Source: Nocardia nova NBRC 15556
GTDB taxonomy: Bacteria; Actinomycetota; Actinomycetes; Mycobacteriales; Mycobacteriaceae
Length of the DNA stretch: 64,000 nucleotides
Reading direction: 5' to 3'
Assembly (NCBI RefSeq): GCF_001613005.1
Contig: NZ_BDBN01000006.1
Coordinates: forward strand, 1 to 64,000
The notes below the pieces were generated by a model that was given only the letters and a program-made list of their open reading frames with translations, did no database searches and had not been told where the DNA came from. Shown piece after piece: positions 26,837-35,380 of this stretch (its first letter is position 1; every line of letters starts with the position of its first letter). Made by a program: the position numbers and the translations under genes.

Positions 26837-26860
26837 TCGTCGTTTCGGTCGCGGGCGCTC

Positions 26861-27754
<894 letters not shown>

Positions 27755-27805
27755 TCAACGGCAGGTACGTAGATGTCGCCGAACGGCCTGTGAGAATCTG
27801 TTCGG

Positions 27806-28930
27806 GTGAGCGAACAACGGGGCAGAACGACCGGCGGGCCCGATTCGCCTCGCCCCGCAGGTGTTCTGGCCGCGCGCGCGGAATCGGCCGCTACCGGTCG
27901 GCGTGACCGGCAGCAACCTACGGAAAGCTCCGAATTCTACGATCCGCTCGGCCTGTATTCCGGCAATGGCCACGGCGATCGTTCCCATCAACCGCTGCGT
28001 GCGAAATGGGATCCGACCGGCGCCCACGATGCGGCGAATCGGCCACGGCCGGAACGCGATACGAAGAAGCAGAGCGCGCTGGGGCGGTTCGTCTCCACCT
28101 ACGGCTGGCGGGCCTACGCGCTTCCGGTACTGGTGATCATCACCGTGCTGGTGATCGTGGACGCCGTCAAGGGGGGTACCGACACCTCCGGCGGCTCCAC
28201 CCCCGCCCTGGGCCGGCTCAGCCAGCACACCAGCAACGCCGGCATCATCGGCGCACCACCCAAGGGCGACGGTAAGTTCGCCGGCGATCCGCCCTCCGGC
28301 GCGCTGCCCGCGGGCGGGGCGTTCACGGAGACCGCGGCGGGCACCTGGCATATCGTTCCCGGCGCATCGGCGCAGGTCGGGGCCGGTCAGGCGCATCTGT
28401 TCACCTACACCGTCGAGGTCGAGAACGGAGTCGACACCACCTCGCTCGGCGGGGACGATTCGGTGGCCAAGATGGTGGACGCCACCCTGGCCAACCCGAA
28501 GAGCTGGACCCACGATCCGCGCTTCGGCTTCCGCCGGATCGACAACGGCGAACCGGATTTCCGGGTCTCGCTGACCTCCCGGCAGACCACCAAATCGGCC
28601 TGCGGTTTCGAAATCCCGATCGACTCCTCCTGCTACAACTCCGATCTGGGCCGCGTGGTTCTCTCCGAGGTGCGCTGGGTGCGCGGCGCCACCGCCTTCG
28701 AGGGCGATATCGGCTCCTACCGGCAATATCAGATCAACCACGAGGTCGGTCACGCCATCGGCTACCACGAACATCAGCCGTGCGAGATCGACGGCGGATT
28801 GGCGCCGGTGATGATGCAGCAGACCTTCGGCACCCGCAACAACGACATCGCGACCCTGGACCCGCAGGGTGTGGTGCCGATGGACGGGAAGAAATGCCGG
28901 TTCAACCCTTGGCCGTACCCCCGCGGGTGA
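27806..28930 (+). CDS. DUF3152 membrane-anchored putative zinc peptidase, Rv3207c-like
   Basis: 374 residues from GTG 27806. About 100 hydrophilic residues precede a transmembrane helix (about 103-120). A Gly/Ser/Pro linker follows, then an outer domain ending in NHEVGHAIGYHEHQPC, with HExxH at 312-316 and further histidines at 321 and 323. This HExxH-x4-H spacing is close to metzincin zinc sites, so a peptidase function is plausible. Cys pairs (266/276 and others) fit an extracytoplasmic location. Position beside tetR and moeZ matches Rv3207c. Confidence 0.87.
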   Translation: MSEQRGRTTGGPDSPRPAGVLAARAESAATGRRDRQQPTESSEFYDPLGLYSGNGHGDRSHQPLRAKWDPTGAHDAANRPRPERDTKKQSALGRFVSTYGWRAYALPVLVIITVLVIVDAVKGGTDTSGGSTPALGRLSQHTSNAGIIGAPPKGDGKFAGDPPSGALPAGGAFTETAAGTWHIVPGASAQVGAGQAHLFTYTVEVENGVDTTSLGGDDSVAKMVDATLANPKSWTHDPRFGFRRIDNGEPDFRVSLTSRQTTKSACGFEIPIDSSCYNSDLGRVVLSEVRWVRGATAFEGDIGSYRQYQINHEVGHAIGYHEHQPCEIDGGLAPVMMQQTFGTRNNDIATLDPQGVVPMDGKKCRFNPWPYPRG

Positions 28931-28952
28931 CAACGGCTTGCCAACGCCACCG

Positions 28953-28987
28953 CTGATCTCGGGAGTACATGGGTAACTCGCCGGGGA
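28953..28987. repeat. 35-bp direct repeat flanking moeZ, copy 1
   Basis: Begins CTGATCTCGGGAGTACATGG and continues GTAACTCGCC. It matches the copy at 30376-30410 at about 31 of 35 positions in the same orientation. It contains an interrupted inverted repeat, GAGT-N9-ACTC. It lies downstream of the DUF3152 stop and about 165 bp ahead of moeZ. Confidence 0.7.
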
Positions 28988-29151
28988 CGGGCTACGCCGA
29001 GCGGGCAGCCAACCGCCGGCCCGACAGGCAAATCTCGCGGCAGTCGGCGACACGTTAAAGTTGCGGAGAGGCGGCACAGGGAAGAACGGCCCGATTCGCC
29101 GCGTTGCACCGATCAGCCCTAACGGCGAATTCGATTCGAGGAGTCTGCGAC

Positions 29152-30351
29152 GTGTCATCACCACAGTCCCTGCCGCCACTGGTCGAACCGGCCGCGGAGC
29201 TGACCAGGGATGAGGTCGCCCGCTACAGCCGGCATCTGATCATTCCCGATGTCGGGATGGACGGGCAGAAACGCCTGAAGAATGCCAAGGTGCTGGTGAT
29301 CGGTGCGGGTGGTCTGGGCTCGCCGGCGCTGCTGTACCTGGCCGCCGCCGGTGTCGGCACGCTCGGCATCGTGGAGTTCGACGAGGTGGACGCGTCGAAT
29401 CTGCAGCGGCAGATCATCCACGGCGAATCCGATATCGGCCGCAGCAAGGCCGACAGTGCGCGCGATTCGATTCTGGAGATCAATTCCGGCGTCGAGGTGG
29501 TGCTGCACAAGATCCGCCTGGAGCCGGAGAACGCGGTCGAGCTGTTCGCGCAGTACGACCTGATCGTCGACGGCACCGACAACTTCGCCACCCGCTATCT
29601 GGTCAACGACGCCGCCGTGCTGGCCGGTAAGCCGTACGTGTGGGGGTCGATCTATCGGTTCGAGGGCCAGGTGTCGGTGTTCTGGGAGGACGCCCCCGAC
29701 GGCCCGAACGGTGAGAAGCGCGGCATCAACTACCGCGACCTGTACCCCGAGGCGCCGCCGCCGGGCATGGTTCCGTCCTGCGCCGAGGGCGGCGTGCTGG
29801 GTGTGCTGTGCGCGTCGATCGGTTCGATCATGGTCACCGAGGCCATCAAGCTCATCACCGGCATCGGGGAGACCCTGCTCGGCCGGCTGATGGTCTACGA
29901 CGCACTGGATATGAACTACCGCACCATCAAGCTGCGGCGCGATCCCGAGCGTCAGCCCATCACGGAGCTCATCGACTACGAGGCGTTCTGTGGTGTGGTC
30001 TCGGAGGAGGGCCAGGCCGCCGCCGTGGGTTCCACGGTGACCGCGCGCGAGCTCAAGGACATGCTCGACGCGGGCAAGGACGTCGCCATCATCGACGTCC
30101 GCGAACCGGTGGAGTGGGACATCGTCCGCATCGACGGCGCGACCCTGATCCCCAAGGACCGCATCCTGTCCGGCGAGGCGCTCGCCGAACTTCCGCAGAA
30201 CACACAGATCGTCCTGCACTGCAAGACCGGCATCCGGTCAGCGGAGGCACTGGCCGCCTTGAAGCGCGCCGGATTCTCCGACGCGACCCACCTCCAGGGC
30301 GGAATCGTCGCCTGGGCCAACCAGGTCGACCAGAGCCTGCCGGTGTACTAG
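29152..30351 (+). CDS. moeZ: MoeZ adenylyltransferase/sulfurtransferase
   Basis: 399-residue fusion of a ThiF/MoeB-like E1 domain (about 20-270) and a rhodanese domain (about 290-399). It activates ubiquitin-like sulfur carriers (MoaD, ThiS, CysO) by adenylation and then loads sulfur. The nucleotide loop is VIGAGGLGSPALLYLA, the adenylation region includes DEVDASNLQRQ, and the rhodanese active-site loop is LHCKTGIR with the persulfide Cys. I use GTG 29152, 8 nt behind GAGGAG; the earlier Met at 29104 lacks a site. Position matches Rv3206c. The product matters for the molybdopterin enzymes elsewhere in this window. Confidence 0.95.
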   Translation: MSSPQSLPPLVEPAAELTRDEVARYSRHLIIPDVGMDGQKRLKNAKVLVIGAGGLGSPALLYLAAAGVGTLGIVEFDEVDASNLQRQIIHGESDIGRSKADSARDSILEINSGVEVVLHKIRLEPENAVELFAQYDLIVDGTDNFATRYLVNDAAVLAGKPYVWGSIYRFEGQVSVFWEDAPDGPNGEKRGINYRDLYPEAPPPGMVPSCAEGGVLGVLCASIGSIMVTEAIKLITGIGETLLGRLMVYDALDMNYRTIKLRRDPERQPITELIDYEAFCGVVSEEGQAAAVGSTVTARELKDMLDAGKDVAIIDVREPVEWDIVRIDGATLIPKDRILSGEALAELPQNTQIVLHCKTGIRSAEALAALKRAGFSDATHLQGGIVAWANQVDQSLPVY

Positions 30352-30375
30352 GAAAAGGTCTCGGCGCTGAGACGA

Positions 30376-30410
30376 CTGATCTCGCGAGTACGTGGGTAAC
30401 TCGTCGGGTA
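30376..30410. repeat. 35-bp direct repeat flanking moeZ, copy 2
   Basis: Begins CTGATCTCGCGAGTACGTGG and continues GTAACTCGTC. Same orientation as copy 1. It lies 25 bp past the moeZ stop and 113 bp ahead of the next gene (30523). Both copies precede a plus-strand gene, so a regulatory site is more likely than a mobile element. Confidence 0.7.
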
Positions 30411-30522
30411 CGCCCGACACTGGACAGATTTCCGACGCAGGACCTGTGACCAACGTATGTGGCTCACGACTCGTATGGCCTGAATACGCGGGGAGGCGGG
30501 GCAGCGGGGTTACGGTACGGCC

Positions 30523-31374
30523 GTGACATCTGTCGAACCTCCGGAGCATGTGCGGGCCACCTTCGGGCTGCGCGAAGTGTCCCCGGTCGCGCTGGGCGAC
30601 TGGGACGGTGGGTGGCGGTGCGGAGAGGTCGTGCTCAGCCCGGTGGCCGACCACGCCCGGGCGGCGTGGTCGGCGAAGGTCCGGGAAACACTGCAGGTGG
30701 ACGGGGTGCGGCTGGCGCGGCCGGTGCGCGCCACCGACGGTCGCTACGTGGTGTCCGGCTGGCGTGCCGATACCTATATGGACGGCACCCCGGAACCGCG
30801 CCACGACGAGGTGGTGTCGGTATCACTACGCCTGCACCACGCCACCGCCCGGCTGGAGCGCCCGCGCTTCCTCGTCCAGCAGCCGATCGCACCGTGGGTC
30901 GATGTCGACGTGTTCGTCGCCGCGGACCGGGCCGCGTGGGAGTCGGTGCCGCTGCGCAGCCTGAAAGCCGGCGGCATGCTGCCGGTGACCACGCCGGACG
31001 GCCGCCACAGCATCGATATGCTGGCGCAGCTGGCGACGCTGCGTAAACCGGTGCAGATCCCGTCGCAGTTGGTGCACGGCGATCTGTTCGGCACGGTGTT
31101 GTTCGCGAACGGCCAGGCGCCGGGGCTCACCGACATCACCCCCTACTGGCGGCCCGCGTCCTGGGCGGCCGGGGTGATCGTGGTCGACGCGCTCTCCTGG
31201 GGAGGTGCGGATCCGGGTCTGCTCGAGCGATGGTCGGATCTGCCGGAGTGGCCGCAGATGTTGTTGCGCGCGGTTATGTTCCGGCTCGCGGTGCACGCGC
31301 TGCATCCGCGCTCGACAGCGGAGGCGTTTCCCGGTCTGGCGCATACCGCCGACATGATCCGCTTGATGCTCTAG
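30523..31374 (+). CDS. actinobacterial APH-fold protein (TIGR02569/Rv3205c-like)
   Basis: 283 residues from GTG 30523. The core resembles an aminoglycoside-phosphotransferase/choline-kinase fold. QLVHGDLFGTVLF aligns with the catalytic loop HGDxxxxN, and LTDITPYWRP with the metal-binding DFxx segment. The catalytic Asp is present, but the Asn normally five residues later is not, and the metal Asp region is altered. So it may have lost kinase activity or use another geometry. M. tuberculosis Rv3205c has the same place next to moeZ. Function is unknown. The stop overlaps the first base of the terminator stem. Confidence 0.82.
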   Translation: MTSVEPPEHVRATFGLREVSPVALGDWDGGWRCGEVVLSPVADHARAAWSAKVRETLQVDGVRLARPVRATDGRYVVSGWRADTYMDGTPEPRHDEVVSVSLRLHHATARLERPRFLVQQPIAPWVDVDVFVAADRAAWESVPLRSLKAGGMLPVTTPDGRHSIDMLAQLATLRKPVQIPSQLVHGDLFGTVLFANGQAPGLTDITPYWRPASWAAGVIVVDALSWGGADPGLLERWSDLPEWPQMLLRAVMFRLAVHALHPRSTAEAFPGLAHTADMIRLML

Positions 31375-31409
31375 CGGGCCCGCCGATCGGATGCGACCGG
31401 CGGGCCCGC
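31374..31409. terminator. bidirectional hairpin terminator
   Basis: Perfect 12-bp arms (GCGGGCCCGCCG and complement) with a 12-nt loop. The stem begins at the last base of the upstream stop codon and lies 17 bp from the convergent narK stop. Confidence 0.78.
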
Positions 31410-31425
31410 AGTTTGTGCGAGGGTC

Positions 31426-32892
31426 TCAGATGCCCGCGTGGGCCAGTGACGGCACCCGCCCGACGGCGAACGACGTGCGCAGATAGAACCACCAGGTGAG
31501 CCCGCCCATCATCAGGAAGGCGACGGCGTAGGCCCAGAAGGCCGGTGCCATCCCGCCGAAGTGGATGTTGGATTCCCGCAGCGCCTGCTGCAGCACCCAC
31601 CCGCCGGCCGCGCCGACCGCGCCGACCACACCGATAGCCGCACCCGCCTGCCGCTTGGCCGCGGCCAGCGCGGTCGCCGGGTCCTGGCCGTGTTCGGCGG
31701 CGCGGCGCTTGGCCTCGGCGCCGAAGATCGAGGGGATCATGCGGTAGGTGGAGCCGTTGCCGATGCCCGACAGCACGAACAGCAGCAGGAACGAGATCAG
31801 ATACAGCGGGAAGTTCTTCACCGAGAGCGCGGCCACGATCAGTGCGGTGGCGCCGGCCATACCGGCGAAGACGTAGACCGTGATCCGGGCGCCGGTGAAC
31901 CGGTCCGCGATCCAGCCGCCGAACGGCCGGCTCAGCGATCCGACGAACGCGCCGAGGAAGGCGAGATTGCCGATCGTGGACATCCAGCCGATCTTCGCCA
32001 GGTCGGGGAAGGTGGATTTGAGCAGGGTGGGGAAGGCGAACGAGAAGCCGATGAACGATCCGAAGGTGCCGATGTAGAGCACCGCCATGATCCAGGTGTG
32101 CCGATTGGTCAGGGCCAGCCGATAGGAGCTGCCGTCGGATTTCGCGCCGGTGATCGAATCCATGTACCGCAGCGCGCCGAACATGGCGACGAGGATGAAC
32201 GGAATCCACACCAGCACCGCGAGGGTGATGCCGAACCGGTAACCGGCCGGATCCTTGGCCATGAGATGGGTGCCGAGGGTGATGATCAGCGGCACCAGCA
32301 GCTGGGTCTGCGCGACGCCCATATTGCCGCCCGCGGCGTTGATTCCGAGCGCGGCGCCCTTCTTCCCCTCGGGATAGAAGAAATTGATATTCGCCATCGA
32401 CGAGGAGAAATTGCCGCCACCCACGCCCGCGAGCGCGGCCAGCACCATGAACACCCAGAACGGCGTGCCGGGCTGATTGACGAAATAGACCAGGCCCAGC
32501 GTCGGCAGCAGCAACATTCCCGCGCTGAACACGGTGAACGCGCGGCCACCGAATTTCGGGATGGCGAAGGTGTAGGGCACGCGCAACGCGGCGCCGACGA
32601 GTGTGGGGGTGGAGGTGAGCAGTAGCGAATTGGCGACGGCGTCGGGGCCGCTCAGATAATGAAAGCCCGCCGAACCCATGGCGGTGACCACGCTGGCCCA
32701 CAGCACCCAGACGCTGAATCCGAGATTCTCGGAGAAGACCGAGAAGGCGAGATTCTTACGGGCGGTGCGTTTTCCGCCGTTCTCCCAGAAGGTTTCGTTG
32801 TCGGGCTCCCAGTGATCGAGCCAGCGGCCGCGGGCTCGATAGTGGAAGTCGGGAGCGGCGGTGGCCGATATCGCGGCGTCGGTGGTAGTCAT
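31426..32892 (-). CDS. narK: nitrate/nitrite transporter NarK (first copy)
   Basis: 488-residue member of the MFS nitrate/nitrite porter family with about 12 transmembrane helices. GVGGGNFSSSMANINFFYP carries the family's nitrate signature in helix 5, and the second signature is around GIGNGSTYRMIP. A cytoplasmic N-terminus of about 45 residues (DHWEPDNETFWENGG) is typical of actinobacterial NarK. Start ATG 32892 behind GAGAGGA. It is followed by its own terminator and separated from the other nitrate genes by a regulator and an exporter. Upstream lies a structured leader (32915-32964). Whether it imports nitrate or exports nitrite cannot be told by sequence. Confidence 0.93.
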   Translation of the reverse strand: MTTTDAAISATAAPDFHYRARGRWLDHWEPDNETFWENGGKRTARKNLAFSVFSENLGFSVWVLWASVVTAMGSAGFHYLSGPDAVANSLLLTSTPTLVGAALRVPYTFAIPKFGGRAFTVFSAGMLLLPTLGLVYFVNQPGTPFWVFMVLAALAGVGGGNFSSSMANINFFYPEGKKGAALGINAAGGNMGVAQTQLLVPLIITLGTHLMAKDPAGYRFGITLAVLVWIPFILVAMFGALRYMDSITGAKSDGSSYRLALTNRHTWIMAVLYIGTFGSFIGFSFAFPTLLKSTFPDLAKIGWMSTIGNLAFLGAFVGSLSRPFGGWIADRFTGARITVYVFAGMAGATALIVAALSVKNFPLYLISFLLLFVLSGIGNGSTYRMIPSIFGAEAKRRAAEHGQDPATALAAAKRQAGAAIGVVGAVGAAGGWVLQQALRESNIHFGGMAPAFWAYAVAFLMMGGLTWWFYLRTSFAVGRVPSLAHAGI

Positions 32893-32914
32893 CGGCGCGT
32901 TCCTCTCGCTGGGG

Positions 32915-32964
32915 TGCGACCGCCCTCATCTCGGGGACCCTGAGGTGCGGGTCCGGCGGTCGCA
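32915..32964 (-). promoter_or_regulatory. candidate structured mRNA leader of narK
   Basis: Outer perfect 10-bp stem (TGCGACCGCC, 32955-32964 pairing with 32915-32924) encloses an inner perfect 6-bp stem (GGACCC/GGGTCC, 32949-32954 with 32935-32940) stacked on it. The structure ends 6 nt before the ribosome-binding site GAGAGGA of narK. It could be a terminator, translational switch or operator; I do not recognise a known riboswitch consensus. Confidence 0.5.
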
Positions 32965-33080
32965 TCCACGGTAGGAAGGCGAAATTACGTCCGATTCACG
33001 CTCCGTGACGTTCGCAGCAACACTCGCTCACCCCGCGACCGGCGCCACGGTGACGAATCGTTTACCTGCGGCGGAATCCG

Positions 33081-33755
33081 TCACCGTTCGGGGTATTCGG
33101 CGATGAGCGAGCCGAGGAAGCAGTTGGCGGCGCGAGCGGCCCGATCGGAGTCGCCGTCGATCACGGCGTGGACCAGCTCGGCGTGTTCGTCGTGATACTG
33201 GTTGCCGTATTTGGTTGTGCGGGAACGGATCACGTCCTCGATCACCGGCAGCAGCGAATCGTAGAACTCGAGGTAGACGGTGTTGTGGCTGGCCGCGACG
33301 ATCGCGCGGTGCAGGGCCACGTCCGCGTCGACCGCCGCGGTGCTGTCGGTATCCCAGACCTGGCTGCGCCGGTCGAGCAAGCGCAGCAGGGTCTGCACGT
33401 CGTTGTCGTCGCGGCGCTGCGCGGCCAGCCGGGCGGCCTGTACGTCGAGGGCCTGGCGCAGTTCCAGGACGTCGCGTTCCACGGCGTCGGCGAAGTATTT
33501 GGTGAGGGTGCCGCCCAGATCGGACGCGGCGATGACGTAGGTGCCCGAACCCTGCCGGCGTTCGAGCATGCCGGCGTGTACGAGCGCCTGCACCGCTTCG
33601 CGCACGGTATTGCGGCCGGTGCCGGTCAATTCGGTGAGTTCCGGCTCGGTCGGGATGCGAGAGCCGATCGGCCAACGCCCCGAACGGATTTCAGCGCGCA
33701 GCTGTTCGGTGACCTGAGCGATGAGGCTGGTGCGCCGGACTGGTTGCACGGCCAA
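33081..33755 (-). CDS. GntR/FadR-family transcriptional regulator
   Basis: 224 residues. The N-terminal winged helix-turn-helix (LRAEIRSGRWPIGSRIPTE then GRNTVREAVQALVHAGML) is followed by a FadR C-terminal (FCD) ligand domain, with likely metal ligands in DADVALHRAIVAAS and later His. I start at TTG 33755, 7 nt behind AGGAGGGG; GTG 33749 is possible. It is divergent from an MFS exporter with only 59 bp between starts, so it probably controls that gene and itself. The ligand may be the exporter's substrate. Confidence 0.9.
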   Translation of the reverse strand: MAVQPVRRTSLIAQVTEQLRAEIRSGRWPIGSRIPTEPELTELTGTGRNTVREAVQALVHAGMLERRQGSGTYVIAASDLGGTLTKYFADAVERDVLELRQALDVQAARLAAQRRDDNDVQTLLRLLDRRSQVWDTDSTAAVDADVALHRAIVAASHNTVYLEFYDSLLPVIEDVIRSRTTKYGNQYHDEHAELVHAVIDGDSDRAARAANCFLGSLIAEYPER

Positions 33756-33778
33756 CAGAGTACCCCTCCTCACATTTG

Positions 33779-33808
33779 TTGCTCGCTTTCATCCAATCAT
33801 CCTATGAT
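33779..33808 (+). promoter_or_regulatory. promoter of the CynX/NimT-type transporter (leaderless)
   Basis: TTGCTC at 33779-33784, 18-nt spacer and TATGAT at 33803-33808. The GTG start at 33815 falls 7 nt after the -10, where transcription should begin. No ribosome-binding site is present, so the message is probably leaderless. Confidence 0.55.
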
Positions 33809-33809
33809 T
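33795..33809. promoter_or_regulatory. candidate GntR operator overlapping the -10
   Basis: AATCAT-CCT-ATGATT: perfect 6-bp arms around 3 bp, covering the -10 hexamer of the transporter promoter. Position and symmetry fit repression by the divergent GntR protein. Confidence 0.55.
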
Positions 33810-33814
33810 TCTCG

Positions 33815-35062
33815 GTGACGGTTACCAATCTGCAGTCGACTACCGACATCCGGCGCCGCGGCCTGGCCGAGGGCCGGATTCTCGTCCTGGTCGCGATCGT
33901 CGTCTCGGCGCTCACGCTGCGCGTGGCGGTCACCGCCTTCACCCCGCTCGCCGAGCGGATCGGCGCCGATATCGGCTATTCCACGGCCATCGTCGGTGTC
34001 TTCGGCATGATCCCGACCGCCATGTTCGCGCTGGCCGGATTGATCACCCCGATCTTCGTGCGCCGGCTGGGCCTGGAACGCACCGCGCTGGTCGCCATGT
34101 GCATGGCCGGGGCCGGGCAGCTCACCCGGGCGCTGGTGCCCGACACCTGGGAGTTGCTGAGTCTGTCCGCGCTGGCGCTGGCCGGTATGGGCATCGGCAA
34201 TGTCGTGATTCCGCCGCTGGTCAAGCGCTATTTCGCCGATCGGCTGGCGGTGCTGAGCTCGGTGTACATCACGATGGTGCAGATCGGCACCGTGGTGCCG
34301 GCGCTGATCGCGGTCCCGGTCGCGGACGCGGCCGGCTGGCGGGTCTCGCTCGGGTTGTGGGCGCTGGTCGGTTTCGCGGCCGCGGTGCCGTGGCTGGGTG
34401 TGCTGCGCGAGCGGCGCGGCCGCGATCGTGTGGACACCACCGCGCTCGCCGACGTGCCGGGCGAACAGCCCGCGCGCGCCGGGAACATCCGGCGTTCGCC
34501 GCTGGCGTGGGGGATGGCCGCCATGTTCGGTATGACCTCGTTGATCACCTATTCCATGTTCACCTGGCTGCCCAAGATTCTCGCCGATGCCGGCGCCGAC
34601 GCGGCCTACGGCGGCACGATGGTCGCCTTCTTCTCCTTCATCGGTTTGGCGGCCGCGCTGACCGCGCCCTCCTTCACCGCGCGTATCCGCAATCCTTTTC
34701 CGGTCGTGATCGTCTGCGCCATCGCGTTTTTCGCCGCCTTCGCCGGACTGCTCATCGCCCCGATGGGCGCGCCCTGGCTGTGGGTGCTGCTGCTGGGCAT
34801 GGGACCGAGCACCTTCCCGATGGCGCTCACGCTGATCAATCTGCGGACCCGCACCCAGGCCGGTTCGGCGGCGCTGTCCGGCTTCACCCAGGGCATCGGC
34901 TACACCGTCGCGTGTGTGGGTCCGCTGCTGTTCGGTGTGCTGCACAGTGCGGTCGGCGGGTGGGGCGCGCCCTTCGCGCTGCTGGCGGTCGCCGTCCTGG
35001 TGCTCGTGGCCGGCGCCTGGCAGGCGTGCAAGCCGCGCATGCTGGAGGACACCTGGCACTGA
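33815..35062 (+). CDS. MFS transporter, CynX/NimT type
   Basis: 415 residues with 12 transmembrane helices, of the cyanate/nitroimidazole transporter group. It has a charged loop at RRLGLERTALV after helix 2 and a long central loop (about 190-225). Start GTG 33815 is inferred from the promoter; the upstream TTG-containing frame has no ribosome-binding site. The group includes CynX (cyanate) and NimT (2-nitroimidazole), so a small anion or drug is a reasonable guess, but neither is shown. It lies between the two narK genes, which might suggest a nitrogen compound. Control by the adjacent GntR is likely. Confidence 0.88.
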   Translation: MTVTNLQSTTDIRRRGLAEGRILVLVAIVVSALTLRVAVTAFTPLAERIGADIGYSTAIVGVFGMIPTAMFALAGLITPIFVRRLGLERTALVAMCMAGAGQLTRALVPDTWELLSLSALALAGMGIGNVVIPPLVKRYFADRLAVLSSVYITMVQIGTVVPALIAVPVADAAGWRVSLGLWALVGFAAAVPWLGVLRERRGRDRVDTTALADVPGEQPARAGNIRRSPLAWGMAAMFGMTSLITYSMFTWLPKILADAGADAAYGGTMVAFFSFIGLAAALTAPSFTARIRNPFPVVIVCAIAFFAAFAGLLIAPMGAPWLWVLLLGMGPSTFPMALTLINLRTRTQAGSAALSGFTQGIGYTVACVGPLLFGVLHSAVGGWGAPFALLAVAVLVLVAGAWQACKPRMLEDTWH

Positions 35063-35380
35063 TCGGCGTCGGGGCCGCGACCTTTCGGCAATTTCACCGC
35101 TCGGGTTGCGCCGCGGTGAGCTTCTGTCCATGATGTGAGCCGACGCCCGACTATTGTGGCCCGGACCACTCGCCGGCATCGACCTCACCGAGTTCGTGTG
35201 TGAGCGTCGGTACTTTGTGACGCACGGAAACCGTTGTGTCATATGGGCGAAACAATGCCCCGGTTCTCACCGGTAAATCGCCGAATTCGTGAGCAACCGT
35301 TGATTTGCGCGTCATGTGGCGCAGCATCGCGGCAATACCCGTTTCCTACCTTGGGGCCAACCGGATTTCAGGAGGCCCTG
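35063..35380. other. 318-bp promoter region of the nitrate-assimilation operon
   Basis: Gap between the MFS exporter and the second narK. It holds the GlnR-like elements at 35217-35253, and the ribosome-binding site CAGGAGG at 35369-35375 directly ahead of the TTG start. No other gene or RNA is visible. Confidence 0.6.
35217..35253 (+). promoter_or_regulatory. tandem GlnR-like box
   Basis: GTGAC-N5-GAAAC-N6-GTCAT-N6-GAAAC. The actinobacterial GlnR consensus is built from GTnAC and GAAAC half-sites spaced by six; both GAAAC elements are exact and 22 bp apart, the expected period. One spacer is 5 instead of 6 and one GTnAC ends in T. It lies about 128 bp upstream of the narK start. Confidence 0.6.
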
